Notes under the pieces: model-generated
Database searches by the model: none
The model's input: the letters and a program-made list of their open reading frames with translations, nothing else
Told to the model about the DNA's origin: nothing
NCBI GenBank assembly: GCA_002285055.1
Contig: NQYJ01000005.1
Coordinates: 1-64,000, forward strand
DNA from: Candidatus Izimoplasma sp. ZiA1
GTDB taxonomy: Bacteria; Bacillota_I; Bacilli_A; Izemoplasmatales; Izemoplasmataceae
Length of the DNA stretch: 64,000 nt
Reading direction: 5' to 3'
In this document: in pieces, positions 17,818 to 27,415 of the stretch
Layout of the letters: each line of letters begins with the position of its first letter
How positions within the stretch are numbered: position 1 is the first letter of the stretch
Program-made: the position numbers and the translations under genes

Positions 17818-18858
17818 ATGGATGAAAAAATGGAAGAAAAAATGGATGAAAATAAGATGATGATAAATAGACTTGATGAGATTTTAATGAGAGTTAGTTT
17901 ATTAGATCAAGGTTTATCTGATAGATATGAGGAACTTTATTTAGACTACAAAATACTGTTGGATGAGATATTAGAATTGTCAAGGCTTGGTGAACTTTCG
18001 CTAAGTTGTAAAAATAAACTTAGCAAGAAAGTTATAGAAATTAATAATAATCTGGTTGATTACAAACCAAAGAAAACTCTATTCAATAAAATTTGGGATC
18101 AAGGAAAGAATTTGATACTAGGTTTTACTCATGCTTTAAGTAAATTGAAATATAAGAATGGATTTGCTTTACTATTTACATTAGGATTATTGGCATTTGT
18201 GTTATGTTGGAAAAGATATCCTTTTTTGTTGATTAATGACTTTGATTATAACCAATATAAGATTATTAGTAGTGTCTATTTTGCAATCGTTTCTTTTATT
18301 CTTTTTTATCATATAGGTGGAGAGTATATGAAAGATAAAACTAGAAACGAAAATTACTTCATTGACCAAAAAAGTGAGTTTGTTACTAAACAATTATTGT
18401 TAGTTTCAAATCATAGTAAAGAAGATTTGATTGAGCAATATAAGATATGTATAGAACTTGAAAAACACTACGAAAGAGTGATGTGGGACATTGGTAAGGT
18501 TCTTCTAACTGGTAGTGCTGCAGCATTACCATATACATTATATATTCTAAATGGGGATGAAAAAAATTACAGCATTGCAATTGTTGCATTGTTGCTTTCT
18601 ATAGTTTTATATAATGTATTTTTATTTCTTTCAAAACGATATAGAGGTTCAATTAGAAAATTTAGAAATTCTGCAGAACTTATTGAGAAAGAGTTGAAAT
18701 GGTTGCCGTATAATTACGCATATACTTTAGAAGAAAAAAGTTTTGGAAATCCTATAAAAGTGTGGACAATATTTGTAGGACTTTACGGAATTATTCTTTC
18801 TGGAGCAACTTTTATTTTTCTGGAATATATACTTAAATTTTTACTATTAAATTATTAA
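17818..18858 (+). CDS. Uncharacterised membrane protein
   Basis: I do not recognise this 346-residue protein. Residues 1-75 are charged and helical, rich in Met, Glu and Lys at the start (MDEKMEEKMDENKM), and probably coiled. About five hydrophobic segments follow: near 122-142, 148-168, 225-245, 250-272 and 317-342. A hydrophilic loop (about 170-220) separates the two pairs. Its ATG follows GGGTG, and an unusual leader with a terminator precedes it. It lies between two acyl-CoA operons but nothing ties it to them functionally. Confidence 0.75.
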   Translation: MDEKMEEKMDENKMMINRLDEILMRVSLLDQGLSDRYEELYLDYKILLDEILELSRLGELSLSCKNKLSKKVIEINNNLVDYKPKKTLFNKIWDQGKNLILGFTHALSKLKYKNGFALLFTLGLLAFVLCWKRYPFLLINDFDYNQYKIISSVYFAIVSFILFYHIGGEYMKDKTRNENYFIDQKSEFVTKQLLLVSNHSKEDLIEQYKICIELEKHYERVMWDIGKVLLTGSAAALPYTLYILNGDEKNYSIAIVALLLSIVLYNVFLFLSKRYRGSIRKFRNSAELIEKELKWLPYNYAYTLEEKSFGNPIKVWTIFVGLYGIILSGATFIFLEYILKFLLLNY

Positions 18859-19107
18859 TCTTACTTAATAAAGATAAAGACAGGATACATAAAAACAATT
18901 ATATACATTTATTATTTTCTGGGCTTACCTTTTATACATAAAAGCAAAAAACATACAATTAATATGTAACCAAGGTAATAATATTTGTCTAGAATCAAAA
19001 ATAAAGATGTGAAATATTATTAGTTAAAAAAAATTAACCGAAACGAAATTGTATCTGCAGTTTCTTAGTAGTCATTACTTTTATATAGTCATGTAATTTA
19101 TTTTCTA
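18859..19107. other. AT-rich intergenic region
   Basis: I see no open frame, hairpin with T-run or RNA family here; the promoter of the next gene follows. Confidence 0.5.
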
Positions 19108-19136
19108 GTGACAAGATTTTAATCTAATGATATAAT
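19108..19136 (+). promoter_or_regulatory. Promoter of the large membrane-protein gene
   Basis: GTGACA (19108-19113) and TATAAT (19131-19136) are 17 bases apart. Confidence 0.72.
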
Positions 19137-19145
19137 AAATATATC

Positions 19146-19159
19146 TGAAAGCGTTTACA
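19146..19159 (+). promoter_or_regulatory. Catabolite-responsive element (cre)
   Basis: TGAAAGCGTTTACA matches every fixed position of the cre consensus TGWNANCGNTNWCA. It lies just downstream of the -10 box, a position where CcpA would block transcription. CcpA itself is not in the window. Confidence 0.8.
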
Positions 19160-19215
19160 AATTAACAAACACTAATATTAGTACTTAATAGATGAAAATA
19201 TTAAAGAAAAAACCA

Positions 19216-19250
19216 ATGAAAAAGGATGCCGTAATCGACACCCTTTTCAT
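19216..19250 (+). promoter_or_regulatory. Leader hairpin before the membrane-protein gene
   Basis: ATGAAAAAGG (19216-19225) pairs with CCTTTTCAT (19242-19250) and inner bases add a few pairs. There is no T-run, and the hairpin ends 18 bases before the ribosome site, so it may stabilise the message or modulate translation rather than terminate. Confidence 0.5.
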
Positions 19251-19278
19251 ATTATAAAATAAAAATTTGGAGGACAAT

Positions 19279-20808
19279 ATGGAGTTGTATGAAATTTTTA
19301 CTCATTTAATTTTGACATTGGCTATGTTACTAGTAGTTGTATTAATTGCTCGAAGTGTTGTTGCAGGATCAAAATACTCACCAATCTTAATTATAGTTGT
19401 ATTTGGACTAGGATTAGGAATGGTATTAAAAGTAAGTGGACTTGCATCACCTGGACTAGAAGAGTTTCCTATTGTGGGGTTAACTGGGGGAACTACAATT
19501 ATTGCTTTGATTGCTACATTTTTTACAGGTGGACAAAAACTAAGAAACACATTTTGGAATCCAAAAATCGCAAAAAAAGATGATGTAGTACTTAATGAAG
19601 AAGAAGTTATCTTAGGTACTAAAGGTACACAGTTAATATTCCTAACAAGAGCGTTTTTTATCCTTATTGGAATAATATCTATATACCGTATCATATTTCC
19701 ACCTGGCGGAGATTTAGATGAATTCTATCCGCTATTAGCGTTCTTTGGAATTGCGATATCTATCATTTTAATTGATAGTAAAGCGAAAATAGATAATAAA
19801 CGACATTACCTTTTTAGAGGTCTTGTTGAGATGGTTGCTATATTAGTAGTTCTTATACTAGGTAATTTAATCGCAGGTTTTGTTGAACCATTAATCGCAT
19901 TACCACTAATATTCTTCACAATGCTTATCTCTAGTGGTGCAGGAATGATCTTTAGTGATTGGCGACCTGGACCAACAATGAGAGCATTATTATTTGGGGG
20001 GATCCCAATTGTTCTTGCTGGTGTGTTTATTGTTGGTGGAACAAGCTTATTAAAAGCATTTACACTTGAGGGCATGATTCAAGTTATGGCTTATGGATTC
20101 TTTGGACAACTATTTTGGATGTTTGTAGGAATTAGCTTATTAGTATTTATTGGTAAATCAAATGATGTTGATATTTTAGCACCAGGTATGGCTGGTAGTT
20201 TATCTCATAGTGGATTAACTGGAGCGTGTACTGCTGGAGATATTGGTGAGGTTGCTAAAGAGCGTGCACCAATCATGATTAACATTCCATTTTTTGGCCA
20301 TATATTTGTGTTTACAATACTAGCAATCAGTGTTACAAGAGGAGCTTTATTAGTTATTCCAGGATTATTAGTAGTTGTTCTTGGAGCCGTGTTTACATAT
20401 TTAGCATTAACTACTCTAAGAAAAGCAAATGGAGAAGAAAGACAAGAAATCAAAGGATTGATTATGTTCTCTATTGGCTGGCAATTAATTGCAGTGTTTG
20501 GTGGGTTTGTATTACTTAATTTTGCAGGTATGGATTTAGAAAATGCCGCTATGGCAAATAGTAGTGCAATTTCTCACTTTGGTTTATTTGCTGCTGTTCA
20601 AGGTGGAATGTTTGATTCAGTTAATCCTGCAATCAGTTCGCCTGGTTTAATTAACTTTATCTTCGCAATGCCTTTCTTAATTCATCCATTAGTATTTGGT
20701 ATGTTTGGAAAAGCTATGAGTGATGGTGGAAAAATGCCAACTAAAGTACTAGCTGTTTTGGCTATTACGGGGATAGTTGGAGTTGCGTTCTCTTTAATTT
20801 TCTTATAA
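19279..20808 (+). CDS. Large polytopic membrane protein of unknown function
   Basis: A 509-residue, very hydrophobic protein with about twelve predicted membrane helices. It resembles a secondary transporter in size and in glycine-rich helices (VGLTGGTTII, APGMAGSLSHSG, VQGGMFDSVNPAISS), but I cannot assign a family. ATG 19279 follows GGAGG 19269-19273; a TTG just upstream overlaps that site. It has its own promoter, a perfect cre and a leader hairpin, and ends at a bidirectional terminator. Its place between two acyl-CoA clusters and its carbon-control site suggest uptake of an organic acid, which is inference only. Confidence 0.8.
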   Translation: MELYEIFTHLILTLAMLLVVVLIARSVVAGSKYSPILIIVVFGLGLGMVLKVSGLASPGLEEFPIVGLTGGTTIIALIATFFTGGQKLRNTFWNPKIAKKDDVVLNEEEVILGTKGTQLIFLTRAFFILIGIISIYRIIFPPGGDLDEFYPLLAFFGIAISIILIDSKAKIDNKRHYLFRGLVEMVAILVVLILGNLIAGFVEPLIALPLIFFTMLISSGAGMIFSDWRPGPTMRALLFGGIPIVLAGVFIVGGTSLLKAFTLEGMIQVMAYGFFGQLFWMFVGISLLVFIGKSNDVDILAPGMAGSLSHSGLTGACTAGDIGEVAKERAPIMINIPFFGHIFVFTILAISVTRGALLVIPGLLVVVLGAVFTYLALTTLRKANGEERQEIKGLIMFSIGWQLIAVFGGFVLLNFAGMDLENAAMANSSAISHFGLFAAVQGGMFDSVNPAISSPGLINFIFAMPFLIHPLVFGMFGKAMSDGGKMPTKVLAVLAITGIVGVAFSLIFL

Positions 20809-20860
20809 TAAGATTGCATACATAATTATAGAGAATTTATTTTGAAAAAACTGTTAAATA

Positions 20861-20895
20861 AAAAAAGGTAGATGCTATTAGCATTTACCTTTTTT
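20861..20895. terminator. Bidirectional terminator
   Basis: AAAAAGGTA-G-ATGCT pairs with AGCAT-T-TACCTTTTT; A- and T-runs flank it, serving both convergent genes. Confidence 0.88.
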
Positions 20896-20900
20896 GATTA

Positions 20901-21500
20901 TTATTTAAAGATTCCGGTTTTAATGATATTCATTACCTGATCAACTACTTGATCAGCACTACCTTTATCAGTTCCAAGTTTTAATAAAACTTTTAACCCA
21001 ACAAAGTTTGAAACACCCATTAATATCCATGAAACTAGTTCTGTATCAACTTCGCACATTTCACCATCTTTAATTGACTGCTCTAAACCACGCTCGTATC
21101 TCTTAGCAAAGCCTTGATAATAGTCACTAAACAATTGTTTATCAATATATAATGATTCCCAAATTATGTTATATGAGTGTGGATTTTCAATAGCATAATT
21201 GATAAATGTTTTAATTCCTTCTTTTTCCTTTTCAAATCTACCTTCTACTAATGACACCTTTTCAGCAATTCTTTTTCTAATATCATGTTGAAATTCCATT
21301 AGTATATACTTATATAAGGTCAATTTGTTTGGAAAATATAAATAAAATGTCCCTGCTGCGATTCCTGCATTTGTTGTAATATTACCAATAGATGTATTGT
21401 GATAGCCTTGAACATAAAACAGCTCCACAGCTGTATCTACAATCAATTTGAACGTAGCTTTCCCGTTACGTGTTTTTGGTATCTTTACATTGATTTCCAT
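20901..21500 (-). CDS. TetR/AcrR-family transcriptional regulator
   Basis: A 199-residue regulator with the TetR helix-turn-helix: LIVDTAVELFYVQGYHNTSI followed by AGIAAGTFYLYFPNKLTLYK. It is transcribed divergently from the second thiolase operon, the usual layout for a local repressor of fatty-acid-type genes. The C-terminal ligand domain resembles FadR/YsiA-like TetR proteins only loosely. An acyl-CoA effector is plausible but inferred. Confidence 0.9.
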   Translation of the reverse strand: MEINVKIPKTRNGKATFKLIVDTAVELFYVQGYHNTSIGNITTNAGIAAGTFYLYFPNKLTLYKYILMEFQHDIRKRIAEKVSLVEGRFEKEKEGIKTFINYAIENPHSYNIIWESLYIDKQLFSDYYQGFAKRYERGLEQSIKDGEMCEVDTELVSWILMGVSNFVGLKVLLKLGTDKGSADQVVDQVMNIIKTGIFK

Positions 21501-21531
21501 AATCTACTACTCCCATCTAATTCGAAATGTC

Positions 21532-21545
21532 CAATCCGAAGATTG
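21532..21545. promoter_or_regulatory. Inverted repeat overlapping the thiolase promoter -35
   Basis: CAATC-cgaa-GATTG lies between the divergent TetR gene and the -35 box and overlaps TTGACA by three bases. It is a reasonable TetR operator candidate. Further arms occur at 21643-21647/21656-21660 (CTTGC/GCAAG). Confidence 0.45.
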
Positions 21546-21571
21546 ACAATGAAAACGCTTTATGCTAAGAT
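21543..21571 (+). promoter_or_regulatory. Promoter of the second thiolase/Liv operon with cre-like spacer
   Basis: A consensus TTGACA (21543-21548), 17-base spacer and TAAGAT (21566-21571). The spacer holds TGAAAACGCTTTAT (21550-21563), which matches cre except at the last two bases. Confidence 0.8.
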
Positions 21572-21701
21572 ATGAATAACCTTTCATGTTGTGAATAGGT
21601 GTTCATAAAAAAACAAAATAAACTATGATTAGTATAAAATAACTTGCTAAAAATTGCAAGAGATATCAAAAATCATAGCTATATAACATAAGGAGGAAAA
21701 T

Positions 21702-22916
21702 ATGAGTAAAGTTTTTATAGTTTCAGCAAAAAGAACTGCGATAGGGTCTTTTTTAGGATCGTTATCTACAGTTCATCCATCAGTATTAGGTAGTGAAGTA
21801 GTTAAAAATATTTTAGAAGAAACAAAAGTACCTAAAGACAAGATTGATGAGTTATTAGTGGGTAATATCTTACCTGCAGGTATTGGACAAGGTTTAGGTA
21901 GACAAGTTTCTTTAAAAGCAGGTTTACCAATTGAAATGCCAGCTTATAGTTTAAATATGGTATGTGGTAGTGGAATGAAAACTATTATGAATGCTTATAC
22001 ATCAATAAAAGCAGGAATCCATAATTTAGTAATCGCGGGTGGGACTGAATCAATGAGTCAGGCACCTTTTATCATGCCAAGTAAAGTAAGAAATGGAAAT
22101 AAAATGGGTGATATTAATGTAATGGACCATATGATTGGTGACGCACTTACAGATGCGTTTGATGGAATTCATATGGGTATAACTGCAGAAAATATCGTAG
22201 CTCAATATGGAATCACAAGAAAAGAACAAGATTTATTTGCAATAAAATCTCAAGAAAAAGCAATCATTGCTGTTGATAATGATCGCTTTAAAGATGAAAT
22301 CGTTCCTTTAACTGTAAAAGTTAGAAGAAATGAAGTGGTTGTAGATAAAGATGAATATCCTAATCGTACAACTTCATTTGAAAAACTAAGTAATTTAAGA
22401 GCTGCCTTTAAAAAAGATGGTAGTGTAACTGCTGGAAACAGTAGTGGTGTAAATGATGGAGCTAGTTTTATGTTAGTAGCTAGTGAAAGTGCATGTAAAG
22501 AATATAATTTAACACCATTAGTAGAAATTGTAGGTATTGGACAAGGTGGAGTTGATCCTAAGGTTATGGGTCTAGGTCCAGTCCCAGCTATTAGAAACGT
22601 ACTAAAAAGTACAAATATGAAGTTAGAAGATATTGATTTATTTGAACTTAATGAAGCTTTTGCTGCTCAAAGTTTGGGTGTATTAAAAGAATTAGAAGCA
22701 GAACATAAAATGAATAAAGAAAATATTTTAGCAAAAACAAATGTTAATGGTGGAGCAATTGCCCTTGGACATCCTGTTGGTGCTAGTGGAAATAGAATCA
22801 CAACTACATTAATCCATGAAATGAAAAAAAGAGAAGTAAAATATGGATTAGCTAGTTTATGTATTGGTGGCGGTATGGGTACTGCTGTTATTTTAAAAAA
22901 TGTGGAGGTTAAGTAA
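21702..22916 (+). CDS. Acetyl-CoA C-acetyltransferase (thiolase), second copy
   Basis: A 404-residue paralogue of the thiolase at 16379, closely similar along its whole length. Cys88 (NMVCGSGMK), the GHPVG histidine and the C-terminal LCIGGGMG cysteine are all kept. As first gene of an operon with an SDR dehydrogenase and a KAS III-like protein, it likely acts on acetoacetyl-CoA formed by the dehydrogenase. ATG follows AAGGAGG. The pair probably arose by duplication within the island. Confidence 0.95.
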   Translation: MSKVFIVSAKRTAIGSFLGSLSTVHPSVLGSEVVKNILEETKVPKDKIDELLVGNILPAGIGQGLGRQVSLKAGLPIEMPAYSLNMVCGSGMKTIMNAYTSIKAGIHNLVIAGGTESMSQAPFIMPSKVRNGNKMGDINVMDHMIGDALTDAFDGIHMGITAENIVAQYGITRKEQDLFAIKSQEKAIIAVDNDRFKDEIVPLTVKVRRNEVVVDKDEYPNRTTSFEKLSNLRAAFKKDGSVTAGNSSGVNDGASFMLVASESACKEYNLTPLVEIVGIGQGGVDPKVMGLGPVPAIRNVLKSTNMKLEDIDLFELNEAFAAQSLGVLKELEAEHKMNKENILAKTNVNGGAIALGHPVGASGNRITTTLIHEMKKREVKYGLASLCIGGGMGTAVILKNVEVK

Positions 22917-23636
22917 ATGAGATTAGAAGGAAAAGTTGCTGTTATAACTGGTGCTGCTAAAGGTATCGGAATGGAAATAGCTAAAAAATATGCGAGCGAA
23001 GGAGCAATTGTAATCGCTGCAGATATGAGTGAATTAATTTACGAATGTAAAAACGTTGAAGGTTACATTTTAAATGTAACAGATCCAAGTAAATGTAAAG
23101 AAATGTTTGATTACATCGTAGAAAAACATGGTAAAGTAGATATTTTAGTTAACAACGCTGGAATCACAAGAGATTCAATGACTAGAAAAATGAGTGATGA
23201 TGACTGGAATATTGTTATGGATGTAAATTTAAAAGGTGTATTTAACTTAGTTAGACATATCGGTCCAGCAATGGAAGTTAATGGTGGAGGAAGTATCATT
23301 AATATTTCAAGTGTTGTTGGTGAATATGGAAATATAGGACAAGCTAATTATGCTGCTACAAAAGCCGGGTTATTAGGTTTAACAAAAACTTGGGCTAAAG
23401 AATTTGCTAGAAAAGGTGTACCTGTAAGAGTAAATGCAATAGCACCAGGATATGTAATGACAGATATTTTAAAAACAGTTCCTCAAGATTTACTTGATGG
23501 ATTTGCAAAACTTACAATGTTAAAAAGATTAGGTGAACCAGTTGAGATTGCAAACGCAGCTTTATTCTTAGCTAGTGATGAATCAAGTTATATTACCGGA
23601 CATACATTAAGTGTAAATGGCGGAATGAGATTATAA
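22917..23636 (+). CDS. SDR-family 3-hydroxyacyl-CoA dehydrogenase / 3-oxoacyl reductase
   Basis: A 239-residue classical short-chain dehydrogenase of the FabG/PhaB group. The nucleotide loop is TGAAKGIG (residues 11-18), with NNAG, a catalytic serine in INISSVVG and YAATK as the active Tyr-x3-Lys. Asp36 ends the second beta strand (AADMSE), which usually favours NAD over NADP and therefore an oxidative role. FabG-type enzymes act on the (R)-hydroxyacyl isomer. The start codon directly follows the thiolase stop, so the two are coupled: oxidation of 3-hydroxybutyryl-CoA, then thiolysis. Chain length is inferred. Confidence 0.88.
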   Translation: MRLEGKVAVITGAAKGIGMEIAKKYASEGAIVIAADMSELIYECKNVEGYILNVTDPSKCKEMFDYIVEKHGKVDILVNNAGITRDSMTRKMSDDDWNIVMDVNLKGVFNLVRHIGPAMEVNGGGSIINISSVVGEYGNIGQANYAATKAGLLGLTKTWAKEFARKGVPVRVNAIAPGYVMTDILKTVPQDLLDGFAKLTMLKRLGEPVEIANAALFLASDESSYITGHTLSVNGGMRL

Positions 23637-23652
23637 AAAAAGAGGTGAAACT

Positions 23653-24675
23653 ATGTCCAAAGATGTAAAGGTTGGAATTGTTGGTACAGGATTATATTTA
23701 CCACAAAATGTAAAAACAGCGAAAGAAATTTCTATATTAACAAATGGCTTTTGGACAGAAAGTGCGGTTAAGGAAAAACTTGGGATAAATCAAATCTATG
23801 TTCCTGACAAAGATAAAGGTCCTCAAGAAATGTCTTATCTAGCTGCATTGGATTGCCTAAAAAATACAGGTGTAGATCCAAAAGAAATAGATGTAGTAAT
23901 GTCAATCACTGAAGAATGGAAAGAATATCCATTAACAACTTCAGCATTATATGTTCAAGGTAAAATTGGGGCAGTTAATGCATGGGGTATTGATGTTCAA
24001 AATCGTTGTTCTACTAGTGTTTCAGCTATTAAAATGGCAAAAGATATGCTTGTAAGTGACGATGAAATCCATACAATTTTAATTGTTGGTGGATATCAAA
24101 ATGGAGATTTCATTGATTTCACTGATAAAAATATGAGTATGATGTATAACTTATCAGCAGGTGCAGGTGCATTAATTATGAAAAAGAATCATAATAAAAA
24201 CCTAGTACTTGGATCACATATTATTGGGGATGGAACTTTAGCTAGAAGTGCTGGAGTTTTAATTGGTGGAACGGCTAACCCTATTAGTGATAAAAATATT
24301 GATGAAGCATATCATTCATTAAGATTATTTGAACCACAAAAAATGAAAGATCGCTTAAAAGAAGTGTCTAATATTAATTGGTTTAAATGTATTGATGAAT
24401 CATTAAGAAAATCAAAACTTACAAGAAAAGACATTGATTATTTAGCTATCTTACACATTAAACGTTCTGGACACAATCAAATAGTTGAAGAGTTAGGTCT
24501 TAATGAGAATCAAACAATATATTTAGAAGATTATGGACATATTGGACAAGTAGATCAAATATTGTCGATACATCTAGCTAATGAACGAAAAATCCTAAAA
24601 AAAGGAGATAATGTCGTGTTATTAGCTGCAGGAATTGGGTATGTATGGGCATCATCTATAGTGAGGTGGGGCTAA
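23653..24675 (+). CDS. KAS III / HMG-CoA synthase-like condensing enzyme, atypical active site
   Basis: A 340-residue thiolase-fold protein similar to FabH and HMG-CoA synthase. The acyl-carrying Cys119 lies in NRCSTSV, His268 in AILHIKRSGHNQ and the C terminus ends GIGYVWASSIVRWG as in FabH. The FabH asparagine is replaced by His296 (DYGHIGQVDQ), and Glu87 (SITEEW) sits where HMG-CoA synthase has its catalytic glutamate. Neither standard KAS III nor standard HMG-CoA synthase chemistry can be assumed. Gene order between the dehydrogenase and the importer suggests a short acyl-CoA substrate. Confidence 0.8.
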   Translation: MSKDVKVGIVGTGLYLPQNVKTAKEISILTNGFWTESAVKEKLGINQIYVPDKDKGPQEMSYLAALDCLKNTGVDPKEIDVVMSITEEWKEYPLTTSALYVQGKIGAVNAWGIDVQNRCSTSVSAIKMAKDMLVSDDEIHTILIVGGYQNGDFIDFTDKNMSMMYNLSAGAGALIMKKNHNKNLVLGSHIIGDGTLARSAGVLIGGTANPISDKNIDEAYHSLRLFEPQKMKDRLKEVSNINWFKCIDESLRKSKLTRKDIDYLAILHIKRSGHNQIVEELGLNENQTIYLEDYGHIGQVDQILSIHLANERKILKKGDNVVLLAAGIGYVWASSIVRWG

Positions 24676-24678
24676 AAA

Positions 24679-25563
24679 ATGGAAACAACTTTGAGAATTT
24701 TCTTTAGTAGTTTAGAAACAGGAAGTGTGTATGCACTAGCATCGCTTGGGATTGTACTAATTTTCCGAACATCTAAAACAACAAACTTTGCACAAGGTGT
24801 TATCGGAACATTTAATGGATACATTGCTGCAACATTGTTCTTAAAATGGGGCTGGGGTATCTGGGAAGTTACTGCATGTGCGTTATTTACCGCTTTTCTA
24901 ACAGGAATATTAATAGATACTATTATTATTAGACCTGCATCAAAAGTAAATCCAGTGTCAAAACAGATTATTACACTTGGACTTATTATGATAATTTTAG
25001 GAATATTACCATGGCTATTTGGGATTGATTTCCTAAGTTTACCAAGATTTATTCCGATAACTGAAAGTACAAGAATTAGTGTACTAGGGGCATCAATAAC
25101 TTATAATGCAATATTCGTTATATTAGTAAGTTCAACATTAATGGGACTATTATTTTGGTTCCTAAAATATACAAAATGGGGACTTGCAATCAGAGTTACT
25201 GCTGCTGATGATACTACATCAAAATTAATGGGTGTACCAACAAAAACAGTAACAATGATATCTTGGGCAACCGCTGCAATGTTTGGAACATTGGCTGCAA
25301 TATTTATTGCACCACAAACAAATGTTAATCCTTTAATGCTTGCAGATGTTCAAATTAATGCTTTCTTCGCAGCTGTACTAGGTGGTTTTACATCTTTTAT
25401 TGGACCAGTTGTAGGAGCATTTATCTTAGCTATAAGTAAAAACTTATCACTTATATACATTTCTGATGAATGGGGAAATGTTATAGTTTATTTACTTGTA
25501 TTAGTAGTATTATTTATCAAACCTTATGGGTTATTTGGTAAGAAAGGCGTTAAAAAGGTGTAA
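24679..25563 (+). CDS. livH: Branched-chain amino acid-type ABC transporter permease LivH
   Basis: A 294-residue permease with about eight membrane helices. Family features are SLETGSVYALASLGIVLIF at the start, TNFAQGVIGTFNGY, and GLAIRVTAADDTTSKLMGV before the GGFTSFIGPVVGAF block. Liv-type systems import branched-chain amino acids but also urea, amides and aromatic or short organic acids. It is linked three bases after the KAS III-like gene, so the substrate may feed the acyl-CoA enzymes. Confidence 0.92.
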   Translation: METTLRIFFSSLETGSVYALASLGIVLIFRTSKTTNFAQGVIGTFNGYIAATLFLKWGWGIWEVTACALFTAFLTGILIDTIIIRPASKVNPVSKQIITLGLIMIILGILPWLFGIDFLSLPRFIPITESTRISVLGASITYNAIFVILVSSTLMGLLFWFLKYTKWGLAIRVTAADDTTSKLMGVPTKTVTMISWATAAMFGTLAAIFIAPQTNVNPLMLADVQINAFFAAVLGGFTSFIGPVVGAFILAISKNLSLIYISDEWGNVIVYLLVLVVLFIKPYGLFGKKGVKKV

Positions 25564-26631
25564 ATGATGACATATTTAAAACAACTATATAAAACATCTT
25601 ATCCATTCAGATTCTTATTATTTGGGATTGTCTTATCATTCTTACCATTATTAAGTGATTTAGATATTATTGAGTTTTCAGCTCTAACAACATGGGCTCA
25701 AATAATTATCTTCGCAGTAGTTGCACTTGGGTTAAATCTATTATTAGGTTTTTCTGGGTTAATTAGTTTAAGTACAGCAGGATTTATGGGATTTGGAGCA
25801 TACACTATAACTTTCTTAAGTAATAGATTTGATCTTCCATTTATGCTAGCTATCTTAATTACATTAGCAATCGCTGCAGCAATTGGTGTATTCATTGGTT
25901 TGCTTAGTTTAAGAGTTGAAGGGATTTATTTAGCAATAGCAACATTGTTTGTTGGTGAGATTCTTCAACAGATTTATAAACAAGTAGATTGGTTCAGTGG
26001 TGGTTTTAGTGGAGTACGTTTCCATTATCCACAGTTTAACCTAATCTTTACAACAATCGAATTAACCAGGAACCAGACTTTTATCTTCTTAGTCGCATGT
26101 TTGGTTTTAGTAATGACTGTGATTTATAACATTATAAACAGTCGTACAGGTCGAGCACTAATGGCAATGAGTAGAAGTGAACATGCAGCACAAGCAATGG
26201 GTATAAACATTTTAAAATATCGTTTAGTAGCATTTGTTACTTCAACAGTAATTGCTAGTTTCTCAGGGATATTATACGCATCATTTATGCGTGGTGTTGA
26301 ACCAACAACTTGGAATTTAAATCTATCATTATTCATTATCGCAATGGTAGTAGTTGGTGGATACAAGTCAATTTTTGGGATGTTCCTAGGAGCATTTGTT
26401 ATTCATGGAATCCCAACATTTTGGTTAAATGAAATGTTTGCTAGTATACCAGGATTTGCATACATCTTCAGTGGTGTATTAATTATTGTAATTATTATGT
26501 TTTATAGTGTTGGGTTAATTCATATTCACCACGACATTAAAAAACTCTATTTAAAAATAAAACCATATGTCATAAAAGCATATAAAAAACTGTTTACTAA
26601 AAAGCAAGAAAAAGGTGATAAAAATGCGTAA
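25564..26631 (+). CDS. livM: Branched-chain amino acid-type ABC transporter permease LivM
   Basis: The second permease, 355 residues, with the LivM pattern [20 protein letters not shown] and [20 protein letters not shown], then [14 protein letters not shown]. About ten helices are predicted, followed by a basic C-terminal tail. Its ATG directly follows the livH stop and its end overlaps livG by eight bases. Confidence 0.93.
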   Translation: MMTYLKQLYKTSYPFRFLLFGIVLSFLPLLSDLDIIEFSALTTWAQIIIFAVVALGLNLLLGFSGLISLSTAGFMGFGAYTITFLSNRFDLPFMLAILITLAIAAAIGVFIGLLSLRVEGIYLAIATLFVGEILQQIYKQVDWFSGGFSGVRFHYPQFNLIFTTIELTRNQTFIFLVACLVLVMTVIYNIINSRTGRALMAMSRSEHAAQAMGINILKYRLVAFVTSTVIASFSGILYASFMRGVEPTTWNLNLSLFIIAMVVVGGYKSIFGMFLGAFVIHGIPTFWLNEMFASIPGFAYIFSGVLIIVIIMFYSVGLIHIHHDIKKLYLKIKPYVIKAYKKLFTKKQEKGDKNA

Positions 26632-27415
26632 AACAATTTTAAACATTAACAACCTTTCAATGCAGTTTGGTGGTTTAAAAGCAGTAGACGATTTAAGTTT
26701 TGACATCAAAGAAAATGAAATAGTTGGATTAATCGGACCAAATGGTGCTGGTAAAACAACAGTATTTAACTGTATTACTCAATTTTATAAAGATGATACA
26801 GGTGAAATAATCTTTGAGAACAAAGCTGGAAAAATAGTTGATTTAAACAAAGTAAGTGTAACAAAAGTTATTAATCATGGCTTAGTTAGAACTTTCCAAA
26901 ATGTTGAACTAGTTAAGGATTTATCAATCATCGACAATGTTTTAATTGGTGGACACAACCAATATAAAACAGGAGTTCTTGGGCATATCCTTAAAACTAA
27001 ATGGGCAAAACTTGAAGAAAAAGCACAATATGAAAAAGCATTAAAGATTCTTAAATTTTTAAATTTAGATGGATTAAAAGATTTCTATGCATATGGGCAA
27101 CCCTATGGAATTCTTAAAAAAATCGAAATTGCAAGAACACTAATGTGTAATCCTAAACTTATCATTTTAGATGAACCAGCCGCAGGACTTAATGATGTTG
27201 AAACAAAAGAACTTGCAGAATTAATTCATCAAATTAAAGATGAGTACAAATGTTCAATCTTATTAGTAGAACATGATATGGGATTTGTTATGGATATCTG
27301 TGATCGTATTTGTGCAATTAGCTTTGGTAAGTTACTTGCATTTGATACACCTAAAAACATTCAATCAAACAAAACCGTTCAAGAAGCTTATCTTGGAGGT
27401 AATGATGATGAATAA
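26624..27415 (+). CDS. livG: Liv-type ABC transporter ATPase LivG
   Basis: A 263-residue ATPase of the LivG branch. Walker [10 protein letters not shown], the LivG-specific [14 protein letters not shown], a weak signature region [14 protein letters not shown], Walker [14 protein letters not shown] and switch His in [10 protein letters not shown]. The signature lacks the usual LSGGQ, as LivG proteins often vary there. ATG 26624 is used; the GTG at 26615 lies in the ribosome site AAAGGTGAT. Confidence 0.93.
   Translation: MRKTILNINNLSMQFGGLKAVDDLSFDIKENEIVGLIGPNGAGKTTVFNCITQFYKDDTGEIIFENKAGKIVDLNKVSVTKVINHGLVRTFQNVELVKDLSIIDNVLIGGHNQYKTGVLGHILKTKWAKLEEKAQYEKALKILKFLNLDGLKDFYAYGQPYGILKKIEIARTLMCNPKLIILDEPAAGLNDVETKELAELIHQIKDEYKCSILLVEHDMGFVMDICDRICAISFGKLLAFDTPKNIQSNKTVQEAYLGGNDDE

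Noticed and set aside
18859-19107. A structured noncoding RNA in the gap before the large membrane protein
   Set aside because: No stable stem, conserved RNA motif or promoter-terminator pair could be identified in this stretch.
19302-20453. Three open frames on the minus strand inside the large membrane-protein gene
   Set aside because: They are mirrors of a hydrophobic coding sequence with few minus-strand stops, lack start signals and match nothing recognisable.
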